This document shows, one piece after another, positions 1 to 12,000 of a stretch of DNA of 62,000 nucleotides. The position numbers and the translations under genes were made by a program. Position 1 is the first letter of the stretch. Each line of letters opens with the position of its first letter. The stretch is from positions 632,501-694,500 of the forward strand of contig CAJNDS010002657.1 of assembly GCA_905221605.1 (NCBI GenBank), given 5' to 3'. The DNA is from Symbiodinium natans. Lineage: Eukaryota > Sar > Dinophyceae > Suessiales > Symbiodiniaceae. The notes under the pieces are model-generated. The model was not told the DNA's origin. It was given only the letters and a program-made list of their open reading frames with translations, and made no database searches.

Positions 1-79
1 TCATATCATCCTTAGCATCATGAATACGTAATCATTGTTGATTGTGTGACTGATAGAACTGTCCTGGTTCTCGCGGCCA

Positions 80-3000
80 GGTGTCTGTCCCTGTCGTGCA
101 GGAGGTGGAGCAAATTGTTGATGTGCCGGTCGTCAAGCAGAGGCAGCCGTGCCTTCACCCACACGAAGAAAGTCTCGGGGACCCTGTCGACATTAAGTTG
201 GGATGTTCCCCCTTATGTATGCTCACAGTCCTTAATGGGGATTCTAGTAGGGGGTACTATCATCCCTATGAAGGACTGTTAGTAGAAGGGGGAAGATCCC
301 AAAGAATGAGGCTAGCTAGGACTTCATTCTTGCCCGCGGCGTCTTGGGTGACTAAGCGTTTGCGAACATAACGGACCCCCCCCCCCCCCCCCAGTATAAA
401 CCCCCAAAGGGTAGAATCTCTAATTTCGGAACCCCCCCCCCCCCCTATTCCAACATGGTTCAGTTCTCAACTGACAGTGCTCTGTCAGGCACCTGCCCAT
501 GGTCCAGAAAGTCGAAAAGCAGATTCAGGCTCCGGCTTCGGCAACCACACGGGCGAAGCCCCAACCCCAACTCTATAAGGCCTACCTGGACCCCCAAAGT
601 ATGTAAAAACACCCCCCCCCAACCTATAAAAAGGCTGTCATTTTGCATATTTTGGGGGTTTAGGTAGACCTGTGATGTCACAAGCTCTGAGCCTCAACTT
701 GTCTCAACACGAAGGCCTTGAAGGGCCAAGGGTTTAGGGTTGCAGGAGTGGGAAGCAGCCGGAAACCGGTTGTCCATGGAGATGGTCGTCAATATCTTTT
801 CTTTCCCTGTAGGGGAACCTAACCACATCTCAACCGAACCGCATCTGGCAAGGAGCTTCAAAGCACAGCTCGGCAAGCCCAACAACCTAGGCCCTAGATT
901 CCCCCTGAGTTTTGCTTTCCAAGGGAGCTCCGGCAGGTGCCCCAAATCCAGTACATGGACCATCACGTGGAAGTGCCCATCCAGAAGCAGGCGCATGGTC
1001 CACAGCACCGAGCCCTGCATAAATGGATAAAAGGAGCACTTGGTTCTTTTTTGGCTTAGGGTTTAGGGTTTAGGACTAGGGTTTAGGGTTTAGGGTTTAG
1101 GGTTTAGGGTTTAGGGTTTAGGGTTTAGGGTTTCGGTTTAGGATTTAGGGTGTAGGGGTTCCCTTACTGTGTAATTGAACAGGAGTGGAGGTGTAGGCGA
1201 TCGCACATCCCCCATGCCCGCGAAAGGAAGGAAGGTTCTCAGGTAGTTTAGGGTTCTTGGGTCTAGGGTTTCAGGGCTCTCGAGTTCTAGGGTAGTTTCA
1301 GCATCTGGGGTAGATTCCTAAACCCTAAACCCTAAACCCTAAACCCTAAACCCTAAACTCTTAGGCTGTAGGTGAAGTGGCGGCAGGTGCATGTTCCCAT
1401 GGTCCAGACTGTCCAGAAGCACATCGAGGCACCACTCTGTCGGGGGAAGGCCCAAACCCAAGCTAGGACCCGGAGTAGGCCCTGATTTCCTTTTTTTAGG
1501 GTTGGCGTTCTCCTCCTGTAATCTCCTTAAAAAGCCACAAAGGGCACCCTTTTTATTCCTAGGTTACTCCTGGGTCTAGCTAAACCGCCAGAGGGGTTTT
1601 CAGGGAGTTCAGGGCCCCGAAGTTCCAAAGGGTGTTGGGTTGAGCAGGCGCGACGTCAGTGCCTGTAGCGGTTTCATAGACCCTGCGCATGTGTTTTTTC
1701 AGATCTGGGACTTTGGAATTGAGGGTTAGGGGGTTTATGAGGGCTTGAGGTCTTTAGGTCTCCAGGCTTCTATTCTTCGGGTACATGGTCCCTTAGTATG
1801 GGCCCTTGAGAGGGGACCCCTTATATACCCTTATATACCCTTATATACCCTTATATACCCTTATATACCCTTATATACCCTTATATACCACCTTTATATA
1901 CCCTACAAGACCCAAGGGCCCATACTTCAGAGCCTTTCAAGAAGGTATGAATGGGTCCACACGCAGTGAGACTGAGGTGCCGCAAGTCGTTTTCGAGGAT
2001 GAGGTCGTCCACATCCCCATCCAGAAGCAGGTGCTCTGCAGCTCACGGGGGGTGTCTCTTTATAGAGTTTGGGGTTTAGGGTTTGGGGTTTCGGGTTTAG
2101 AGTTTAGGGGTGTTGCTGCGGTTGGGTGCTTCAGGCTGCCCTCAGATGGGGCAGAAGACATCGCTCTGCTTCGCTCTCAAGATTGCGGCGCCGCTAAACC
2201 CTATAAAATTCCAGCTGCTGGGCTCGGGAGGGTAGCGACTAAACGGCTGAAACCCCTGAGCCCCAACCCCGGAACCTCAAGCCCCAAATCTGACCAAACC
2301 CACTGCCGCATTGGGTTCCAAGTTTCAGGCTCTTCTTGAGAGGATTTGGAGTGAACAACATCTTGTCACGAAGCGTATATGGGTGGTAAGGGGACCAAGT
2401 TAGGCGCCAATTCACATCAAGCCCTAAACCCTAAACCCTAAACCCTACACCCTAAACCCTAAACCCTAAACCCTAAACCCTAAACCCTAAACTTCCCTAA
2501 ACCCTAAACCCTAAAGCCTCCACAGGTCCATGTGCCGATGGTCCAGAAGGTGCAGAAGACCGTGGAGGTGCCGCAGGTCCAGTACGAGGACGGCTTGTTT
2601 GTTTTTAGAGAATAGGATGCCCAGTAGGGTTTAGGGTTTAGGGTTTAGGGTCTAGGGCCGCGTTGAAATCCCCGAGCCTTTTGTAGCCCGAAGCTATAAT
2701 ACCCCAAAGCTCAGTTCTCAGGGTTCAATAGCAGAGAAGCCCGAAACCCTAAACCCTAAAATCCTAAACAGCGCCCGCACCCCCGAAAAAATCTCGTACG
2801 AAACCTAGCCCGAACTGGCCCGAGGACCAGGTCGTCCAGGTCCCCATCCAGAAGCAGGCACGGTCATCCAAAAAGTCTAAAGGGTTTAGGGTTTAGGGTT
2901 CAGGGTTCAGGGTTTACGGTTCAGGGTTTAGGCTTAAGGGTACCGAAGTTTGTAGAGTGCTCAGGCCTCTAAGGCTCTGTAGGGTTTCGGGCTTGCGGTG

Positions 3001-6000
3001 GCTTGGTGCACTTTCACTGCGTACAAGGGGTACGTGGCGTGCTTTTAAGATCCATCGGCGCGAGGATGCGCGAGGAGGGCTATTAGAGCGCTATGATGCT
3101 CCCTGCTCTTAGAGCCATCTGAGTGGGGATGTTCCCCCTTCTGCTGAGAGTCCTTAATATGGATTCGAATAGGAGGGGTGCTATGATCCCTATGAAGGAC
3201 TGTTGGTATAAGGGGGAACATCCCGACATCTGCGGCTTAAGTTTTTCAACCACGGAACCCAAGACTTCCGAAGCACTACTTGAAGGTTCATGGGTACTTA
3301 GATAGGTTAAGTGATAAGGCAGAGCTCAATTCGGGCACTTGTAAGCCTACTTGTAGCTACCCATGAGCCTTCAAGTAAACCTTGGAAGGACCTAAACCCT
3401 AAACCCTAAACCCTAAATCCTAAACCCTAGACCCTAAACCCTAAACCCCGAAGTGTCTCAGAGTCCCCGAGAGCCAGGTCCAGGTGCCTATGGTCCAGAA
3501 GGTGCAGAAGACGGTGAAGGTGCCCCAGATCCAGTACGAGGACTGCAGTTTTTTTGGGAGAATAAGATGCCCGGTAGTGTTTAGGGTTTAGGGTTTAGGG
3601 TTTAGGGTTTAGGGTGGTAGCCTTATTCCTCTTTTGCTTAAGGATGGGATTCCTGCTTATCCTTCTCAAGCACACACCGGGCGTTAGGATTCTCTAGGCT
3701 GCCGGCGTAACCTCAAAGCTCCCCAGGACCAGATCGTGGAGGTGCCCGTGCAGAAGGTGGTGCACGTCCCCGTCGTCCAACCGGTGCAGGGGCGCGGAGC
3801 AAGGGATTTTGGGGGGGGGGGGAGGTGAGGGGGTGGGGTTTAGGGCTTCAGGGGTCAGCCCTGACTCTTCTAACCCGACCTGTAGCTCCATAAACCTCTC
3901 GTAAGTCTTGCGTAAAAGGCTGTGTCGCACCGCGTGCGGGGTAGCGGTATGACCCATGAAGCTGTAGGCGGAGAACCGAGTCCCAGGCAATTCTTGGTTG
4001 CCTAATATAGGGGCCTTAATAATTAGAATAGGGTTTTAGCGGTCATTATAGTACATCTACAAAGGGACCATCAGGGAGTCCTATTAGTAATTATCCCGAC
4101 CCCTAGAGTATGCTGAGCCCCATGCTGCCATCCCCAATCAAGCTCTTTCTTGATGCCAGTGCTGCGAACCGATGGAGCGGTTTAGGGGTTAGGGTTTAGG
4201 GTTTAGGGTTTTGGGGTTTAGGGTTTAGGGCTTAGGGCCGTTCAGCTTGACTCCCCAAACCCAAGACCAGACCCAAGACGGGCAATCCTCAACTAAGCCC
4301 CAACCAAGCCCGACCAGAGATGCGACCTGCAACACCCAAACCCCACGGGCTCGTAGTTTAAACGCGCCAATCCCCTGACTGCCGGGGCAGAGCCCCCATA
4401 CCTGGCGGTTCCGGGCAGTTATAAGCAGGGTTATAAGAAGGGCGACTAGAGTCATAACTGGTTATAATTCCCTTCCTTAGGATACTTAGAACCCTACGTA
4501 TAACTACCCATGAACCTTCAACCCAGAGACTCCAAAACCTCTTAATTAGGGACTCTACCTTAAATCATATTAGGGTTCCGATTATAATCTCAGGGATGCT
4601 CCTTAATTAAGGGGTTTCGGAACCTTCCAGTGTCCTGGGCCCTAAACCCTAAACCCTAAACCCTCAACCCTAAACTACAGCCTAAACCCTAAACCCCAAT
4701 CCCTAAACCCTAAACCCTACTTAAACGGCATTGCGGGTCGCCGCACCGCAGGCAGCCGCAGGCGCCCTGGCAGCTCCAGTTACGAAGAGGGGGTTTAGGG
4801 TTTAGGGTTTAGGGTTGAGGGGTTAGGGTTTAGGGTTTAGGGTTTAGGGTTTAGGGTTTAGGGTGCGGAGCTGCAACTGGTATTGTAGAAAGGAGTTGGT
4901 GATGGGAGTTGAAGGGGTCAATGTACCCGGAAATTTTTGGCTCAAGAACTTGGGCAATGCGCCCTGAGGAAAAGTGTCTTTCTGGGTTTGGTGTTGGTCG
5001 GTCCAGGGGATCAAGGGCTTCTGTTGGGGTTGACTGTTTTGTTCCCTGTCCTCCTTCGGTTGCCCCCCGTAGGTTATGAGCCCAAATTAGGCTTCCTGCG
5101 GAATTGGTAAAGATTTTTCGTTTGTTTAACGCCATGGACATGATGCGGCGTCGCTCTGAGCCTGGACTGTCGCCAACGGCCAATGAAGCCGAAGGAAATC
5201 GTGGTGATGGGGGTGAAGATCGACAACAAATGGTACAAGCGCTGACAGATGGTAGGGAGGTTGCAATGATACAACCAACGCCTCAGGTGGAAAACGAAGT
5301 GGTTCCGGTTCAAGCAGCAAATCCTTTCTGGAGCGAGCGGGCTCAAGAAGAAATGAGACTTAGGCAATCAAGGCCGGCAAGTCTTCCCGCGAGCGGAGGG
5401 GATAGAAGTGGTGAAGGTACGAGGAGGCCGCCTTCGCTGCAAGATCTTTTGGGTCAGGAACCTGCACCTGTTGAGAGACCATCGTCAGGCTTAATGGGCC
5501 AAATGGAACGAGGTACTATTGGTGGAGTGCAAGCCGACGAAGAACTCATTCCTGATGTTAGTGGTGAAGAGCAAACTGAAGATATGGCGGTGGTAAAGCG
5601 TGCGCTGAAAGAGTTGCTTGTGCAAACAAAGGAGCTGGGGAACAGGTTGCATCGGGTGGAGGAGAAAAGCTATACCTCTGCTGCATCTGGGTCAGCTTCA
5701 AGGGCACGGAGCTCTGGAGTGGTGGACGCAAACACGGCATATCCTCTAGGAATGACTCCAGAGAAGCAGTACCTGCCAGGACAAGTTTTCTACACGGATG
5801 GTGTGGGAGGTTTTTGGACTGTGTTGCCTGATGGGACATGGCTGCCTATTGAGGGCTACGACCTGCCAAAGGGTTGTGATCTTCAATCCTTGCCTGGGTC
5901 CAGAAAGGGGGATGTTCAAGTGGAGGATGAAAAAGAAGTGCCAATGATGCATGTAGCTGAAGGGAAGAAACCCTCCAGATTGCCTCCATTAAATTACCCC

Positions 6001-9000
6001 GCGGGAGGTCCTGCAAGTGGTGGATATGCAAGTGGACCACCTGGTTTAACACATGTTCCGATTACTTCCGTGCCGTCAGGTGTTGATGGTTCTGCCGCAC
6101 CTGTGGGGAACCAGCCCGGTTTTGTTTCAGCTCGGGAAACTGCAACGCAAGAGAACTCAGCAGGATCGGGTGGATATACAATGGTGGATGATGTTCCGTA
6201 TCGGTGGAAAATGGTCGCTGGGAAGTTGGAATTAGAAAAGGTTCCGCTCACAGCTGTTACGCCCGGTATAGGACATGGACTACCTCAAGGGCCTGGTGGC
6301 AGGGTCAGTTTACCTCCTGGAGCAGTGGTGCCACGTGGTATGCCAATCACTGGTGATAGTTCTGGAACCGAACGTCCGGAGGCTCTCGGGAAGCATGTGA
6401 TGAGCCTTCCAACTTTGGCAGACTACACACCAAGCAATCCGACGGCACTGGGTGATTGGATCGCAATGATCGAACCAATGTTGTCTTCACTGACAGATAC
6501 AGGAAGAGTGTGGTGGCAATGCGTCTACTCAAAGGCATATCAAGCGTATGCCAAATGGTTGAGTGTTTCTCCGCTGGAAAGGTTGGGCATCAAGGCTGAG
6601 CTGGAAGGGCTCAAGGTGGTTCAAACTGTGCATGTTTTGTTGGAGCAGAGAGCGGTGTCTTTACTGCTACAGGCGATTCCGGAGAGATTGAAGACCGAGA
6701 TCGTTTCCACTCGAATGTTGGGGTCAGTGATGATATTTTACAAATTGCTGACGGTCTACCAACCAGGTGGAGCAAATGAGCGCAGCACAATGTTGAACTT
6801 CTTGGTGCAACCATCTCCAGCAACCTCGATCTCAGAGGCCATAAAGGGAGTGCGTCAATGGGCGCAATGGCGTTCCCGATTGAGGGAGTTGAGAGCGGCC
6901 GAGCCGGACGCTACCTTGCTTATCAAGGGATTGGATGGTTTATCATCCGCGTTGCTGGCGAAACACCCTACGGTTCATTTCAGAGTGGCATCCTTTCGGG
7001 AGAAATTGGGGGTGGACTACTCGCCGACCTCTGAAACTGCGACAAAACTAGCTGAAATGTTACAGGCAGAGTTTGAACTGCTATTGCATAGTGCTGGTGA
7101 ACAAGAGGTTAAACAAGGCCCAAAAGGGAACTGGTGACGAGACGGAGGAGGGTGACAAAGGCAAAGGGAAAGGAAAAAGGTACAGCGGCGATGGTGAACG
7201 TCCTTTCTGTTGGAGATATGGGAAGACCGATGCAGGTTGCAAGTTCGGATCCCGCTGCAAATTCCGCCATGACAAAGACTCCCTTGAGCGAGGAAGATGT
7301 TTTGAGTGTGGGGCCGTTGGCCATCTGCAGCCGCAATGTCCATATAAGGATGGTGCAAGTTCCAATGTGGACTCAAATCCTGAGAGGAGTAGATCTAAAG
7401 GGAATTCTCCCAAAGGGGGAAAGGGCGGCAAAGGTGCGAAATGGGGAAATGCCAAAAAGGCAGAGGTAGCTGAAGGGGGAGATGAGACGGCTAATGCGGG
7501 ATTGGATAAAGGTTCTGCAAGTCCCTCATCGCCATCAACGGCCAATCAGGTCCTTGTTGAAGCGTTAGAAGTGCTGAAATCTATGAAGCTGTCATCAGAA
7601 CAGTCGGCATCAAGCGGGGATCCCAGTATTCGAATGTTATGTGGCTCTGGGCTGCTTCAGCAGGAAGGGAGAGTGGCGTTGGTGGATACAGCTGCTACGC
7701 ATCTTGTGCGGACGCTTTTTCCATGGGAATGTTTACCAGACACTACTGTTATGGTGCAAAGCGCGCTTGGTGGTGTGACAATGAGGATTACAGAGAAAGG
7801 GACGTTGATTAGGGAAGACAATGGGCCCCTGATTATCCCTCTCTGGTTGATTTTGGAGTTTGGGGCGAACCTCACTGTGATCAATGGGATGTGTCACGTG
7901 GGTGCAAAATCTTCGCTGGACCAGCTCTTGTGGTTTGAACATGGCTGTTTGGTTATGGATTACAAAACAGCTGAAAAAATGGTTTTGCATGCTGAAAGGC
8001 AGCGTGCGTCTTGGTCCCATTCTCAATGGAGGAATGGAAGGGCGGACTGTGGAGTCGGTTCGTCGGATGCCACGTTGTTGCCGAAGCAGGGAGAAGGCCG
8101 AGGAGTATGCGTTCTACATGTGGCCAGGGTTTCTGACACCAATGAGTGTTCGGGAATGGGCATGTTGGACTCGGGAGCATCACATCCTCTCAGATCACTT
8201 CGTCCTGGAGAACAGCTTCCGCAGCAAAAGGTGTTGGTGTCTTTAGCTGTTGGATCTCGGGAGATGTGTATTACCCCAGGTGGGACCCTGGTAACTCCTG
8301 AAATGGTAGATCCACTAGTGCCAATTGGCAAAGCGAGCGCCTTGGTTGGTCTCAGAGTTCAGTGGCGTGGTGGCAAGTGCACAGCCTCACATCCTGTTCT
8401 GGGGGAACTTCGCGTTCGTGATCTGAATGGGTGCCCTTGTTTGGAAAAGGAGGTGGCGCTTCAGATCATTGATGAAATGGATTGGTGCTCACCAAAGCAA
8501 GCTTTGAAGGTGGCACGTATGGTTCAAGGGTGTCCGAATACGGACAACGAGGTGGCTGTAAAAACGTCGTTGCAAAGCGCAGCGCGGACAGCGTCAGCGA
8601 ATGAGGAGGAGTTCGTCCAGGCATGCTGGAGATTTCTTCGGTGGTATTATGGGGATATACCAGAAAATATGCTGATGGAGCTGTTGCCACGTGGAGATAT
8701 TGCGGCGTTGCCTTTCAACCGTCATAAAAGGAGACGGCTGGCACGACCAAAAAGGGTGGTGGTACACCTATTTTCGGGGAAACAAAAATGGCATTTTCCC
8801 AGTCGGGATGTGGAGGTACTGGAGCTGGACTTGACAAAAGGCGGTGACCTACATAATTCGAGCGTCTGGAAGTATCTTCTGCATCTGGCGGCTGAAGGAA
8901 AGGTGGTTGCTGTGGTTGGAGGACCTCCATGCAGGACAGTGTCAAGGTGAGAGGTGAAGACGGTGGTCCACCTGTATTACGCCGACGCTGTGGGCCTGAA

Positions 9001-12000
9001 CGGTTGGGGTTAAAAAGTCTTCCTTGGCCACATCAAGAATTAGCTCAAAAGGATGGTGTTTTACTTCTGAAGATGCTTTTCCTATATGACGTGGCGGTGC
9101 ATTCAAGGTGTGGAACTGCTGAAGTCATCAATGGAAGTTCTGTCTTCTTTGGCATGGAAAGCCCTGGGGACCCTGAACTCATAGGGAAAGATTTCTCTCA
9201 GAACGGCAAAACGGTCTTGAGTGCTGAGGATCTGGTGGATGGTTCTCAGGAAGGGCTCTCAAGTCCTACCTTCTGGAGTTGGCCAGAGGTGAAAAGCTTT
9301 TGTGAGCGTTATGGAATGTACGCTGCACATTTTGATCAAGGAGCGTTGGGACATGCTCTGGTGAAACCTACGACTTTCCTGGTGTCTGATATGGAACTAT
9401 GGGAATCGTTGGAACAAGTTCGCGTGGTTGTTCCGTGGTCAGCAACATTCGCTTCTACCCTGGAAGAGCGTATTGGACAATCCTCTATATGGGCGCGATG
9501 GGCGTTTGGATTGGTTAAAAGAATACGTCACAGGTTGGCACAATGGTTGCATGAGAGCGATGCTGAACGGGAAGCTATGGTGTTAAAAAAGGAAGAACGA
9601 GAAGGGACGTTACGGAGGTTGACGACTGAGGAGCGAGCTTTCCGTGATCATTGCCTAAGGGGGCATATTCCTTTCAGACGTGATTGTCAAATCTGTGTGT
9701 CTGCCGCTGGAAAAGAGCGTCGCCATTTGAGGCGAAAGCATGGGGATGCTTACACTTTGTCATTGGACTTAGCGGGTCCATACAAGTGTTCGAAGGATGC
9801 TCACCAGCAGAAGCCGCGACACGCAGTTATTGGTGTGTATCAATTTCCAATGTTAGATCCCAATGTGGGTCGCCCTCCAGAAAAGGAGGAAGATGCTGAT
9901 GAGGTGGAAGATCAGGTGGCAGATGAAGGTGCTGGTGTTGGAGAATGGTTAGGCGATGCAGTCGCTAACTTCGAGGAGGAAGACTCTGCACCGGTGGAAC
10001 CTGCGCCAGTTCTGGAGGCAGAGGTGTTGAAAATTCAAGCTTCTGAAAAATCCTGGAAGGAACTGAAGGACCACTTGACCCAACCTGTCCGTATGATCAA
10101 CTTCGTTATGGTAGAGCCGATTGTGGATAAACAGCAAACAACTGTTTTGTCGGCAGTTCAAAGAATGATGGTGCGCTTGCAGAGACATGGGTATCCGGTG
10201 TTGAGAATCCACTCAGATCGAGCGGGGGAGTTTGTCAATGCACGCTTCCGGTCCTTTTGTGAAACTCGTCTGATATATAGGACCACTGGTGATCCTGGAG
10301 TCCCGCAAACAAATGGGCGCGCTGAAGCATGTGTAGGTTTATTCAAACGTGGTGTCAGGTCGCTCTTAAAGGAGGCGCGACTCGGGCCGGCGTATTGGGC
10401 ACTGGCTGCTCGCCATTGGTCAATGTTACGGTGGCAAAAAGCTGAAAGGGAGTTGGGGTTAAATCCTAAAGCATTGCTTCCCTTTGGTGCTCAGATTCAA
10501 GTCAAACGTCGTCCGTGGGAGTTGCTGGGTCCGGATGGAACAAAGAAAGGTCGGCAATGGGTCGATCGTACGCAGCCTGCGCTTCTTTTGGGTCCATGCG
10601 ATGACCTACCTGGTGGTTATTGGGTGGAAGCTCAAGGGACTGCAAAAGATCCGGATGAACTGGTGTTATTTCCCTGCACTACAATTTTTTCCAATATAAA
10701 GGAACCGCCTGAATTGGAGCTGGAAGGGGTGGTAGAAGAACAGGAGCCTTCTCCTCCAGAGCATCGTCTCAAGGGGAAAAAACCGGCGCTTCGGTTCGCT
10801 GATGAGGAAGGTCCTCCTTTACCTCCGCCTCGCGATCCTCCAGTTCGCCATCGGTTGATGGAGAAAAGCCCGGCCTCTTCACTGCGTGGTCATGTGGGCT
10901 CCTTGCGCTTGCTTCGCAAGCGGGGGGAGAGTCCGCCCTTAGAAATTTTCGAGGATGACATGCAGGGTCTGGGGGAGCTGGAAGAAAATGCAGATGTTGA
11001 GGACAATGTTCCTGGTGATGAGTATTGGCCGACTTGCTGTTCTCCTCATGAAAATGCTTATTTGGTCTGCAAAAGTGAGACTGCTGAGGATGGAACACAG
11101 TTGGAAAAAGAAGAGCAAAAAGCCAAGTCAATGTATGAAAGGTCTATGTATGATTACGTGGACTGTGAGGAGCTTTTGGAAGGGATTGTATACCCAAAGA
11201 GGGTGAATCGAAGAGGTGGTATCAACAATTGGTGTACAAGTACGCGAGCTCTGGTGTTGGGCCACTATACTCATGGCGGAGTGTGTGGTATTACAAAAGA
11301 GACTCATCGAAGACCATGGCTATGTCGTTATTTGGCATCATTCGTGAGGCACCACAATCCTGAAGCCAAATTTCCTGCTCTTCAGATCTCGTGCAATGCT
11401 CCGGTGTCATTGCATAGGGATAGTCACAATGAAAAGCATTGCTGCAATTATGTGTGTGGCTTTGGTGACTATAAAGATGGTCAGCTGTGGGTTGAGGATG
11501 AAAAGGTTTTAGAGGAAGGAGCTGAAGTGGTGGAGCAATCCTATGGGAAGAAAGTCTTACCTGGAAAATTGGTCGATATCCACTGGAACTTCATGTCGTT
11601 CTTTCCGAGAAAACTGCATGGTCCTATGCCTTGGAAAGGGAACAGGGTATCCTTGACAGGGTACACGCCTGTTTTTATGGAGCGTTTGGGCTACAAGGAT
11701 AGGTGCTATCTTCTCCAATGCAAGTTTCCTCTTCCAGAACCACAAGCTGAAGAAGGTGAAAAAAGGAAGTGGTTAAAAATGACGTTGAAAGAGACCTCGC
11801 TGGACGACCTTGCAGAGGAAGTCGACTACGCTGTGTTCGAAGCGCATCAATGGGCTCTAGAGGAGCATTTGAGTATTCGGCGCCTAATTGCTGAACAGGA
11901 ATGTTGCATTTTGGACGAGTTCCATGGATCGGCCAATGAGTCGAATGAGGAAAAAGGATCAGAGACTAGAGAATGGCTGGTTAAAGCGAAAAGGGCTGAG

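Noticed and set aside
8942-8955. Real intron at the methyltransferase frame break (caag|gtgag)
   Set aside because: A donor-like sequence is present, but the protein continues immediately in the -1 frame with nothing to remove; kept only as a note.
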